Source: Spirochaetaceae bacterium
GTDB lineage: Bacteria; Spirochaetota; Spirochaetia; Treponematales; Rectinemataceae
Direction of reading: 5' to 3'
Assembly: GCA_025356015.1 (NCBI GenBank)
Contig: JANXYO010000046.1
Span: 1-32,554, forward strand
DNA length: 32,554 nt
In this document: positions 1 to 6,231 of the stretch, piece after piece
Layout: every line of letters begins with the position of its first letter
Position numbering within the stretch: position 1 is the first letter of the stretch
Notes under the pieces: generated by a model
The model's input: the letters and a program-made list of their open reading frames with translations, nothing else
The model's database searches: none
Told to the model about the DNA's origin: nothing
Translations under genes and position numbers: made by a program

Positions 1-152
1 TCGGCATAGAGACCTTCGAAGTCCTGGTCCATGTCCCGAAGAAGCTCGTTCACCATTTTCCTGAAAGGCCGGATCGGATGCTTCGCCGGGATCCGGTCTT
101 CCATGCTCACATAGCTGAACGCGTCAATCTGCTTCTCTTCACTCCCGCGCAT
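1..152 (-). CDS. IS transposase, N-terminal fragment (cut by window edge)
   Basis: An ATG at 152-150 opens a frame that stays open for 50 codons to the window edge. The product starts MRGSEEKQIDAFSYVSMEDR and continues with IPAKHPIRPFRKMVNELLRD. This matches the conserved start of the large IS5/IS1182-like transposase group (pattern MRG...FSYV.LE.R.P.DHPLR.IR..V...L), in which the DDE catalytic domain lies further downstream. Only this N-terminal, probably DNA-binding, part is visible. The ribosome-binding purines just upstream (GGGGGTGGG, plus positions 155-163) lie inside a hairpin stem. The gene is codirectional with the upstream vanY-like gene, so read-through transcripts could enter it. 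Whether the element is intact cannot be judged from this window. Confidence 0.8.
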   Translation of the reverse strand, partial: MRGSEEKQIDAFSYVSMEDRIPAKHPIRPFRKMVNELLRDMDQDFEGLYA

Positions 153-154
153 TT

Positions 155-188
155 CCCACCCCCGCGGCGAGTATGCCATGGGGGTGGG
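155..188. repeat. 9-bp inverted repeat over the transposase ribosome-binding site
   Basis: CCCACCCCC at 155-163 pairs perfectly with GGGGGTGGG at 180-188, leaving a 16-base loop. In a minus-strand transcript the arm nearest the transposase ATG contains its only purine-rich ribosome-binding candidate, so the hairpin would block initiation on any RNA that starts upstream of base 188. A weak -10 match (CATACT, minus 174-169) lies in the loop and would give an RNA lacking the first arm. Protection of IS transposases from outside transcription by such hairpins is known for IS10 and IS50; applying it here is inference. Confidence 0.6.
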
Positions 189-212
189 GGTTATGGGAAT
201 TTCAACAGCCTG

Positions 213-992
213 CTAGAGGTAGCTGTCCAGGAAAAGCATCAGGTAGTGCTGGATCCCGCCGAAGTACTCCTCCTGGAGTGCGACTGCCTCGCTGCCAATG
301 AAGCGGTAGTGCCAGCTTTCCCAGACATATCCGGTGACCCCCTCCATACCCTTGGGATAGGAGAGCGACCAGCCGAAGCGGGCCGCGTTCGCAACAAGCC
401 AACGCCCGGCCCGGGTATCCGCGAAGGCATCGGTTATGGAGCCGAAGTCGACAGCTGTCCCGAGCTGGTGCTGTGACATGCCGGGCTCGGCGGATACCCT
501 CCTCGCCTCGCTTTCGCCAAGCTCCTTCACGTTCCTCGCAAACACCTCGGCCTGGTAGGCATAGGATCGGTAGGCCGAGGATACGAGCAGCTCGATGCCG
601 CTGGCCCTCGCGGCCTTGTCCATCGCGGCGAGCGCGGCGAGAGCCGGCCTTCTGAGCTTGTGGCCCGGCCGTGAAACGGAGATGCCACGATCCTCCACCG
701 CCTCGAGGTCGGCGGGCACGAAGCCCTTTGGCAGGGCCTTCCCCTTGTCGACACGCGCAATGAGTCCAGGATTCCCGGCGCCCTCCTTCTCGACCTTTGA
801 AAGGAGGGTCAGGAACCTCGCACTCGAACCGCGCATCCGCGAGAGGATCTCGGAGCGGACGGCCGGTGGTATGGCCGAGGCCTCGAGGGCGAGGCTTGCC
901 TTCGTGATGGCTTCGGGCCTGCAAGCGGGGAGCAACGCCAACAAGAAGATGCCGGGCATGATGATCCTGGCGCCGAGAGCACATGGTCTCAT
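213..992 (-). CDS. VanY-type D-alanyl-D-alanine carboxypeptidase lipoprotein (M15B)
   Basis: Predicted zinc D,D-carboxypeptidase that trims D-Ala from peptidoglycan stem peptides in the periplasm. The 259-residue product has an N-terminal hydrophobic stretch ending in LLPAC (Cys24), a lipobox. The catalytic part carries the M15B signatures: SAYRSYAYQ (139-147), SQHQLGTAVDFG (173-184, zinc ligands His175 and Asp182) and ESWHYRF (225-231, base Glu225 and ligand His228). The start is uncertain. ATG 992 lies 8 bases after a TATACT box and would be leaderless. An internal ATG at 959 has AGGA five bases upstream but would leave a signal peptide without basic residues. The stop codon (TAG, 215-213) falls exactly at the IS junction, so the last residues may be altered by the insertion. 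The UDG-like gene diverges from it. Confidence 0.88.
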   Translation of the reverse strand: MRPCALGARIIMPGIFLLALLPACRPEAITKASLALEASAIPPAVRSEILSRMRGSSARFLTLLSKVEKEGAGNPGLIARVDKGKALPKGFVPADLEAVEDRGISVSRPGHKLRRPALAALAAMDKAARASGIELLVSSAYRSYAYQAEVFARNVKELGESEARRVSAEPGMSQHQLGTAVDFGSITDAFADTRAGRWLVANAARFGWSLSYPKGMEGVTGYVWESWHYRFIGSEAVALQEEYFGGIQHYLMLFLDSYL

Positions 993-1000
993 GGCCCGGG

Positions 1001-1006
1001 AGTATA
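1001..1006 (-). promoter_or_regulatory. candidate -10 box of the vanY-like gene
   Basis: TATACT on the minus strand, ending 8 bases before ATG 992. The -35 position with a 17-base spacer reads CTGAAC and is weak. Transcription would start almost at the ATG, or give a leader of about 34 bases if ATG 959 is the true start. Confidence 0.4.
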
Positions 1007-1083
1007 ACGAGGTTTCGACCTTTGTTCAGCACGTCAGCCCACCCCTTGCCCTCTCGGCCGGGGTCAGGGCACTCTCTGGCCCA

Positions 1084-1830
1084 ATGACAAAAGCTGCCTT
1101 CGCCGCCGTCAAAGAAGCAAGGGACGAGTTCCGCTCCCTTGTGGAGGGATGGACCAGGACCCACCCCTACCTGCCTGCCCTCCTCGAGGCCATGAGGCTC
1201 GAGCTCGGCTACGGGGACTACCGCGTCGAGACGCCCATCGTCTTTAACCGTGCCCTCGACGACATCACCCGCGAAGCCGAGATTCGCGTCATCCTAGTGG
1301 CCGACAATCCAGGCAAGAATGAGCAAAAGGCGGAGAACAGGAGCTATCTCGTGGGCCACTCAGGAAAGCTCGCCGAGCGCTGGTTCGCCGAGAAGCTGGC
1401 GGTCGATTTTCGCAGGGAAGTCCTCATCCTGAACAAGACCCCGGTGCACAGCCCCAAGACGGCCGAGCTAAAGAGGCTACTCGCCCTTTCAGGCCGGGAC
1501 CTGCCAGCCCTCGAGTCCCTCCTTTCGGAAAGCCAGGTCGCGATGGCCGGCCTCGCTGCCCGTCTCCACCTCGGCCTGGGAGGCATCCTGTGGATCTCGG
1601 GGCTGGGGGAGCTCAGGAAGGCCGGGCTCTTCCGGGCCTACCGCGACGAGCTTGCCCTCCGCCTTGCGTCGATGGCTGCGAAGGAGAGGGAAGGGGTCCT
1701 GGCCTTCAATCACTTCTCAATGAACCAGTTCGCCATCGAGTTCAGGCGCAAAGCCGATCCGGGCCTCGGGGCCTGGGAAAACCTCTCTGCAATAGGGAGG
1801 GCCAATAGGCAGAGGGTCTTCGGGCAATAA
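1084..1830 (+). CDS. uracil-DNA glycosylase superfamily-like protein
   Basis: The 248-residue product resembles the uracil-DNA glycosylase superfamily in the order of its motifs. VADNPGKNEQ (72-81) sits where family 4/5 enzymes have GE.PG..ED. SYLVGHSGKLAERWF (87-101) matches the GRPFVG.AG.LL segment. VLILNKTPVHSP (113-124) matches the strand bearing N-V-V-K-C-P. FNHFSMNQF (208-216) stands where the HPS loop is expected. No CxxC iron-sulfur ligand pattern is visible, unlike family 4. The role would be base excision or binding of damaged DNA, but the altered motifs leave activity open. Upstream codons in the same frame run into the vanY gene, so I chose ATG 1084, although no good Shine-Dalgarno precedes it; ATG 1192 is an alternative. 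It converges on the metal-binding lipoprotein gene with a 10-base gap. Confidence 0.62.
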   Translation: MTKAAFAAVKEARDEFRSLVEGWTRTHPYLPALLEAMRLELGYGDYRVETPIVFNRALDDITREAEIRVILVADNPGKNEQKAENRSYLVGHSGKLAERWFAEKLAVDFRREVLILNKTPVHSPKTAELKRLLALSGRDLPALESLLSESQVAMAGLAARLHLGLGGILWISGLGELRKAGLFRAYRDELALRLASMAAKEREGVLAFNHFSMNQFAIEFRRKADPGLGAWENLSAIGRANRQRVFGQ

Positions 1831-1840
1831 TTCGAGCAAC

Positions 1841-2806
1841 TCATCGCAAGAGAGAATCGACGATGGTCAGCGAGAGCTCGCGCACGAAACTGATGTAGGA
1901 AGCGTCGGGCGGCAGTGCGTGGGTCACGATGCGCACGGCCCTGACATGGGATTCCTCGGCCAGGGTCGACACGACCCGGTCGGGTGTGCCCGACTCCACG
2001 AACAGTACCTTCACCCCGTTGTGCGTGATGAGGGATTTCAGGGCCGCGATATCAGAGGCCGAACTCTCGGCTTCCGAGGACAGGCTCGGCACCACGGCGC
2101 CCACAAGCTTGAAGCCATAACGTTGCGCGAAATAGCCGAGGGATTCGTGACCGGTCACGAGCTTGCGGTCGGCCGGAGCGATGGTCGAGACCCGCTTGGC
2201 GATCTCGGCATCGAGGGCATCGATCCTCATCTCGAAGGATGCGAGTTTCGCCGAGAGATCCAGGCCAAAGTCGGCGCGCATTTCGGCGGCCAGTGCCGAG
2301 GCCACGGCCTTCATCGTCAGCGGATCGGTCCACAGATGCGGGTCCTTGGCTCCCACGGCCTGGTCCCTGTCGCCCTGCGGTATCCCCTCGCCAGAGCCGA
2401 CTATCCGTATCTGGATATGGTCCGATGCTGTGAAGAACCTGATCCCCTTCGAGCGCGCCGAGGCAAGGGCCTTCGACATGCCTTCCTCGAGGCCCAGACC
2501 GTTCTCTACGATGAGGTCGGCGCCCTGGAGCATCTGGATGTCCTTGGCCGAGGGCTCCCATTCGTGGGGATCCAGGCCGTTGGGTATTGAGGTCCTCACC
2601 TCGATGGAATCACCCACAAGGTCCTTCACGACCGAGCCAAGGAGGGAATAGGTCGCCACGACGAGCCTGCCGGAGGCCTTCCCCGCCCTCGCGTCGGCGC
2701 CGCAGGAGGCGAGGAGGGCGAGCGCGCAGATCGGGAGGATGACCGCGCAGGCGAGGAGGGATGCAGCCCGGGATCCTCGGACAGGTTTGCCGGGGCTAGA
2801 TCGCAC
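1841..2806 (-). CDS. zinc/manganese ABC transporter substrate-binding lipoprotein (ZnuA/TroA family)
   Basis: Periplasmic metal-binding lipoprotein of the cluster A-I solute-binding family, which delivers Zn or Mn to an ABC permease. I start it at GTG 2806, not the upstream ATG 2911: AAAGG lies 8 bases before the GTG, and this gives a compact signal peptide with basic residues followed by LLASC (Cys35). In this 321-residue numbering the metal ligands are probably His81 (PHEWEPS), His157 (DPHLWTDP) and His220 (TGHESLGYF). The fourth ligand is uncertain: Glu271 in VESGTPD or Asp301. The histidine-rich loop of some ZnuA proteins is short here. It is the last gene of the helicase operon, its start overlapping the GNAT gene by 11 bases. 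No permease or ATPase gene lies in the window. Confidence 0.9.
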   Translation of the reverse strand: MRSSPGKPVRGSRAASLLACAVILPICALALLASCGADARAGKASGRLVVATYSLLGSVVKDLVGDSIEVRTSIPNGLDPHEWEPSAKDIQMLQGADLIVENGLGLEEGMSKALASARSKGIRFFTASDHIQIRIVGSGEGIPQGDRDQAVGAKDPHLWTDPLTMKAVASALAAEMRADFGLDLSAKLASFEMRIDALDAEIAKRVSTIAPADRKLVTGHESLGYFAQRYGFKLVGAVVPSLSSEAESSASDIAALKSLITHNGVKVLFVESGTPDRVVSTLAEESHVRAVRIVTHALPPDASYISFVRELSLTIVDSLLR

Positions 2807-3296
2807 GGCCGCAGCCTTTGGCGACAGGAGCCGCCCCGACGCAAAGCTCAAGGACCATGTCCCTGCCCTCGTCAACGAAGCCGGCCCGCTCATAAAGCCC
2901 CCGGCCGTCATCAGTGCTCTGGAGCCTCAGCAGGCCCAGGCCCCGCGAGCGTCCCTCCTCCAGGGTCAGCCTGAGAAGCTCGCCGCCTATGCCGCGCCGT
3001 CTGTGCGACGCGAGGGTGAACATGTTGAACACGAGGCTCCCCCCACCTGGCCCGCCCTCTTCACCCTCGGGCCCTTCGGGGCAGAGGCCGCTCGTCCCGA
3101 CGATGCGGCCCTTGTCGAGGCAGAGCCAGGCGACCAGATGACCCATATCCAGGTCCCGGGAGAAGCGGGATAGGAGCTCATCCCGCCAGGCGTCCTCGTC
3201 CTCTATCCCGGCATCCTTGACGATCCGCATGAATTCGAGCCTGAGCTCAGCCAGGGCCGGGGAATCCGCGCTCACTGCGCGGCGGTACTCGAGCAT
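2796..3296 (-). CDS. GNAT-family N-acetyltransferase
   Basis: A 166-residue single-domain GNAT protein that would transfer an acetyl group from acetyl-CoA to an unknown amine. The acetyl-CoA pyrophosphate-binding motif A is visible as HRRRGIGGELLRLTLEEG (residues about 98-115), preceded by the strand LVFNMFTLAS. The C-terminal GLYERAGFVDEGRDMVLEL is the usual motif B region (YERAGF). AGGA lies 7 bases before ATG 3296. The gene sits 8 bases after the stop of the NYN-LOTUS gene and overlaps the start of the metal-binding lipoprotein, so it is probably cotranscribed. The substrate cannot be inferred; this subfamily often acts on small molecules or on antibiotics. Confidence 0.85.
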   Translation of the reverse strand: MLEYRRAVSADSPALAELRLEFMRIVKDAGIEDEDAWRDELLSRFSRDLDMGHLVAWLCLDKGRIVGTSGLCPEGPEGEEGGPGGGSLVFNMFTLASHRRRGIGGELLRLTLEEGRSRGLGLLRLQSTDDGRGLYERAGFVDEGRDMVLELCVGAAPVAKGCGRAI

Positions 3297-3304
3297 GGCC
3301 GATC

Positions 3305-4084
3305 CTAGCGCCCCTTGGCCTTGGTCCTTATGTAGATCTGCTTGCCCTGGTCGGTCGGGCTCGCCCTCTCGTCGATCTCGAAGAGTCCCGAGGACTTGAT
3401 GAGGTCGCCGAGTTTCCTGTACCCGTAGTTGCGGGGGTCGAACTCTGGCAGGCGGTTCGCTATGTAGGTCCCGACAGCCCCGAGATAGGCCCAGCCAAAC
3501 TCGTCGGCGGCCTCCTCGACGGCGCTGATGAGGAGGCTCGACATTCGCCTGTCACCCTTCATGTCCAAAGAGCCCCGGGGTGCCGTTTCGCGGTCCCCTC
3601 GGCCCTCGCGCTCCTCCTCGGGCTCGCGGAGGATCTCGGTGTACACGAACTTGTCACAGGCCGCGACAAATGGCTTGGGGGTCTTGCGCTGTCCGAAGCC
3701 GAGGACCTGCTTGCCGTCCTCACGGAGCCTCACGGCGAGCCGGGTGAAATCGGAGTCGCTCGAGACGATGCAGAAGCCGTCAAGGCTCTCCGTGTAGAGG
3801 AGGTCCATGGCGTCGATGATCATCGCGCTGTCCGTCGAGTTCTTGCCCGTGGTGAAGCTGAACTGCTGCATGGGCTGGATGGCGAACTCGAGGAGCTTGT
3901 CCTTCCAGCTGCGCAGGTTGGTGTTGGTCCAGTCGCCATAGATGCGCTTGACGCTGGCGATGCCGTACTTGGCTATCTCGGCGAGCAGGCCCTCGATGAT
4001 CGATGCCTGGGTATTGTCCGCGTCCACAAGGACGGCGAGCTTGGGCTGGGCCTGGTGGCCGAGCTGGTTTTGTTCGTTCTTCAT
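3305..4084 (-). CDS. NYN (PIN-like) domain protein with C-terminal LOTUS/OST-HTH domain
   Basis: Probable RNA-directed protein of the LabA/MARF1-like group. The N-terminal NYN domain (about 14-150) shows the acidic residues expected for a PIN-fold, metal-dependent nuclease: LVDADN (Asp21, Asp23), STDSAM (Asp85) and SSDSDF (Asp110, Asp112). A charged linker (about 153-178, rich in E and R) follows. The C-terminal segment (about 180-255), with ISAVEEAADEFGWAYLGAVG and NYGYRKLGDLIKSSGLFEI, fits a LOTUS/OST-HTH domain, which binds RNA. The 259-residue length is usual for this two-domain architecture in bacteria. Translation is coupled to the helicase-associated gene through an ATGA overlap (4084-4081), which suggests a functional link with the helicase pair. 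The biological substrate is unknown. Confidence 0.88.
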   Translation of the reverse strand: MKNEQNQLGHQAQPKLAVLVDADNTQASIIEGLLAEIAKYGIASVKRIYGDWTNTNLRSWKDKLLEFAIQPMQQFSFTTGKNSTDSAMIIDAMDLLYTESLDGFCIVSSDSDFTRLAVRLREDGKQVLGFGQRKTPKPFVAACDKFVYTEILREPEEEREGRGDRETAPRGSLDMKGDRRMSSLLISAVEEAADEFGWAYLGAVGTYIANRLPEFDPRNYGYRKLGDLIKSSGLFEIDERASPTDQGKQIYIRTKAKGR

Positions 4085-6231
4085 GATTCATCTCCAAATA
4101 AGGATGCGCGCACCCGGCGCACCGTGCTGACGGCGCCCAGGGGTACGCGGGCGGGGCCGCCCGTAGCGAGGTCTTCTGCCTCGAGGACGAGCCCCTTGTC
4201 GTTCTTCTCAAGCTTGACTGGGCGAAGGAGGGCCCTCACCGGTTCCTCTCCGGGGAGGCGGTAGAGCACCTCGAGGCGGTCGCCGCGGGAACGGAGGGCG
4301 CTCTCGACGACGCGCACCTTGCCCATGTAGTCGAGGCCAGTGGCCTCGAGCCGCTCCGGCCGGGGATCGGATTCGGCTATCTGACGCTCGCTCAGCACGA
4401 GCCTGCGCTCGATCCTGTCGGCGAGCTCCCGCCTCGACTCGGGGGCCCGGTCCCCCGCGAGCCGCTCGAGGGCCGAGCGAAGGGCCTCGAGCCTCGGGGC
4501 AGGATCGAGGAAGCTGCCGTCGCGGCCTTCGCCCCGGTAGCCCTCAGGGCTGAGTCCCGCCACGCGCGAAAGCTCGGCCACGATCCCTGTGTTGCCGTCG
4601 CGCAAGCGGCGCGAAGGCCCGTCCCCGGCCTCCCTCCCCGAAAGGGGAAGGGAGAGGCCAAGAGAGGCCCCTATGGGCGGAGCGACCGGGGGAGGGGCCT
4701 CTAAACCGGCGCGGGTGAGGACGGCTCCGACCTCCTCTGGGCTATTGGTGGCGAGGAAATAGACCCCAGGAGCGATGAGCTCGGCGACGAGGCTGCCGAG
4801 GGCGACTCCTCGCTCGATGATAGGGCGCATCCGCTCGTCGGCGACCAGGAATAGCCCGCGATAGAGCCGCAGTGAACGGTATTCCTCCTGCCACGCGTTG
4901 ATGGAGAAGGCGAGGCTCTGCGGCAGGACCCGCCCGGCCATCTGGGCGAGCCGGGATTCCAGCGCCGCCGCGTCAAGGCCGGAGGCAAAGGCCCTGCGCG
5001 CCGTGTCCCTCTCAAGGTCGAAGCTCCAGACTCGCCCCAGGGACACCGGCCTGGCGATGCAGCCTATCGTCAGCCTGTCCTCGAGGGAGGCCTCGGGCAT
5101 GAGGTGGAGGGCATGGGCGCCCTCTGCGACGAGCATGGCTCGCGCCTCGCCCTCGGCCAAGGGCGCCTGAGCCCCTTCTCCAGCATCTGCCGCCGATGCG
5201 CCCTTGAGCCCGCCAAGGAGGCCGAGGGCCTCGAGGGCAGGCATCGCGAGCGAGGCGTCCCCCTGGTAGCCCGCCCTCCTGCAGCAGATCCTGAGCCATC
5301 GGGCCATGCCCGAGCGCGACATCGAACCGACCGCGGGTGATGCGAGCGACGCGGCGAGCAGTGAGGCGAGGACATCGATCCGCTCCCTGGTGGCGCTGGG
5401 CCCGGCAGATCCCTCCCTCTCCTCGTCCTCGGCCTGGGAATCGAACTCAGTCAGCGAGGCAGCGAGAAAGAAGGGGAGGTTCTCACCACATTCCTCGAGC
5501 ATGGAGGCGAAGGCGCCCCGGTCCGCTGCCCACTCGCTCTCCTCGTGCCTGATCGCCCCGGAGGCATAAAGGGCCTTGGCGAGGGCCTCTGCCCTGTCGG
5601 TGGAACCAGCCCCAAGGCCGGCAAAAAGGGGGACGACCCGCTCAAGGGCGCGCTTTGTGAGCCCTCCGCCCTTGCGGAGCGCCCCGGGCGAGTGGAAGAG
5701 AAATGAGAAGAAGGCCACGCAGGTCCCGGCGTCGCAGGGGCCGCTCTGCCCCTGCGGCGCCTCGTCCCTGGACAGGTGTTCAGGCGTGCCGAAAAGCAGG
5801 GCCGGATCAAGGATCGTCGCGCGAAGCGTCGCCTCCACGAGGGGATTGACCGCGATCACCTTCTTGCCATCGGCCACATAGCGGAACAGGAGGAGGCGGT
5901 CCAGAAGGTTCGATATGCGGACACCGAGCTCGAAGAGGGCCAGTTCCCCGGCGAAGAGTTCCTTGACCGCCGGCTCGGGCGAGGGCCCGAGAAGGAGACA
6001 GGAGCCCAGTATCCGCGCGTCCAGCCTGTCGAGGAGGAGCAGAAGGGACTCGGCCGTGTCGCTCCGCCGAAGAAAGGATTCCAGCCGCTTCACGAGATCG
6101 CGCTTGTCGTAGGGCGTCTTCACGGGCCCGAGATAGTTGCGCACGGCCCCGAGGAGGGCCTCGGCGTCAGTGGTGAGAAGGGCGTCGGCCCAGATCGCGG
6201 GTGTGGGCACGCTAAGGGACCTTTCCCTCAT
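4081..6231 (-). CDS. XPB/Ssl2-type helicase-associated domain protein (Helicase_C_3)
   Basis: A 716-residue protein with no Walker motifs, of the type encoded next to bacterial XPB helicases (the Mycobacterium Rv0861c-Rv0862c pair is the comparison I recall). The recognisable part is about residues 385-525: SLGRVWSFDLERDTARRAF, then a helix pair and LPQSLAFSINAWQEEYRSLR, and ending in GVYFLATNSPEEVGAVLTRAG. This corresponds to the Helicase_C_3 domain also found at the N-terminus of XPB. The N-terminal 250 residues are helical and leucine-rich, perhaps winged-helix repeats. The C-terminus (about 640-716) looks like a small beta domain (WYL-like order: VLYRLPGEEPVRALLRPVKL), a weak guess. ATGA overlaps join it to the helicase (6231-6228) and to the NYN gene (4084-4081). 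It probably regulates or targets the helicase. Confidence 0.78.
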   Translation of the reverse strand: MRERSLSVPTPAIWADALLTTDAEALLGAVRNYLGPVKTPYDKRDLVKRLESFLRRSDTAESLLLLLDRLDARILGSCLLLGPSPEPAVKELFAGELALFELGVRISNLLDRLLLFRYVADGKKVIAVNPLVEATLRATILDPALLFGTPEHLSRDEAPQGQSGPCDAGTCVAFFSFLFHSPGALRKGGGLTKRALERVVPLFAGLGAGSTDRAEALAKALYASGAIRHEESEWAADRGAFASMLEECGENLPFFLAASLTEFDSQAEDEEREGSAGPSATRERIDVLASLLAASLASPAVGSMSRSGMARWLRICCRRAGYQGDASLAMPALEALGLLGGLKGASAADAGEGAQAPLAEGEARAMLVAEGAHALHLMPEASLEDRLTIGCIARPVSLGRVWSFDLERDTARRAFASGLDAAALESRLAQMAGRVLPQSLAFSINAWQEEYRSLRLYRGLFLVADERMRPIIERGVALGSLVAELIAPGVYFLATNSPEEVGAVLTRAGLEAPPPVAPPIGASLGLSLPLSGREAGDGPSRRLRDGNTGIVAELSRVAGLSPEGYRGEGRDGSFLDPAPRLEALRSALERLAGDRAPESRRELADRIERRLVLSERQIAESDPRPERLEATGLDYMGKVRVVESALRSRGDRLEVLYRLPGEEPVRALLRPVKLEKNDKGLVLEAEDLATGGPARVPLGAVSTVRRVRASLFGDES

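Larger units (their letters stand above)
1..212 (-). mobile_element. end of an insertion sequence (partial, runs off left edge)
   Basis: This is the 5' end of an insertion sequence whose transposase reads leftwards out of the window. The outer boundary is placed at 212 because the minus strand begins there with CAGGCTGTTGAAATT. From memory, that resembles the terminal sequence of a widespread group of IS elements whose ends read (CTAG)CAGGCTGTTGAAAA. It is immediately preceded by the palindrome CTAG (213-216), a plausible target site. The other end is outside the window, so the inverted-repeat partner and any target duplication cannot be checked. The 60 bases between the boundary and the transposase start contain a strong hairpin. 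Confidence 0.7.

Noticed and set aside
202-1164. Long minus-strand frame of 320 codons overlapping the vanY-like gene
   Set aside because: It is in the wrong frame, rich in Arg and Gly as expected for a shadow in GC-rich DNA, and lacks any motif.
2807-2911. Longer start (ATG 2911) for the metal-binding lipoprotein
   Set aside because: It would put 35 extra residues before the signal peptide and lie deep in the GNAT gene; GTG 2806 has AAAGG at 8 bases.
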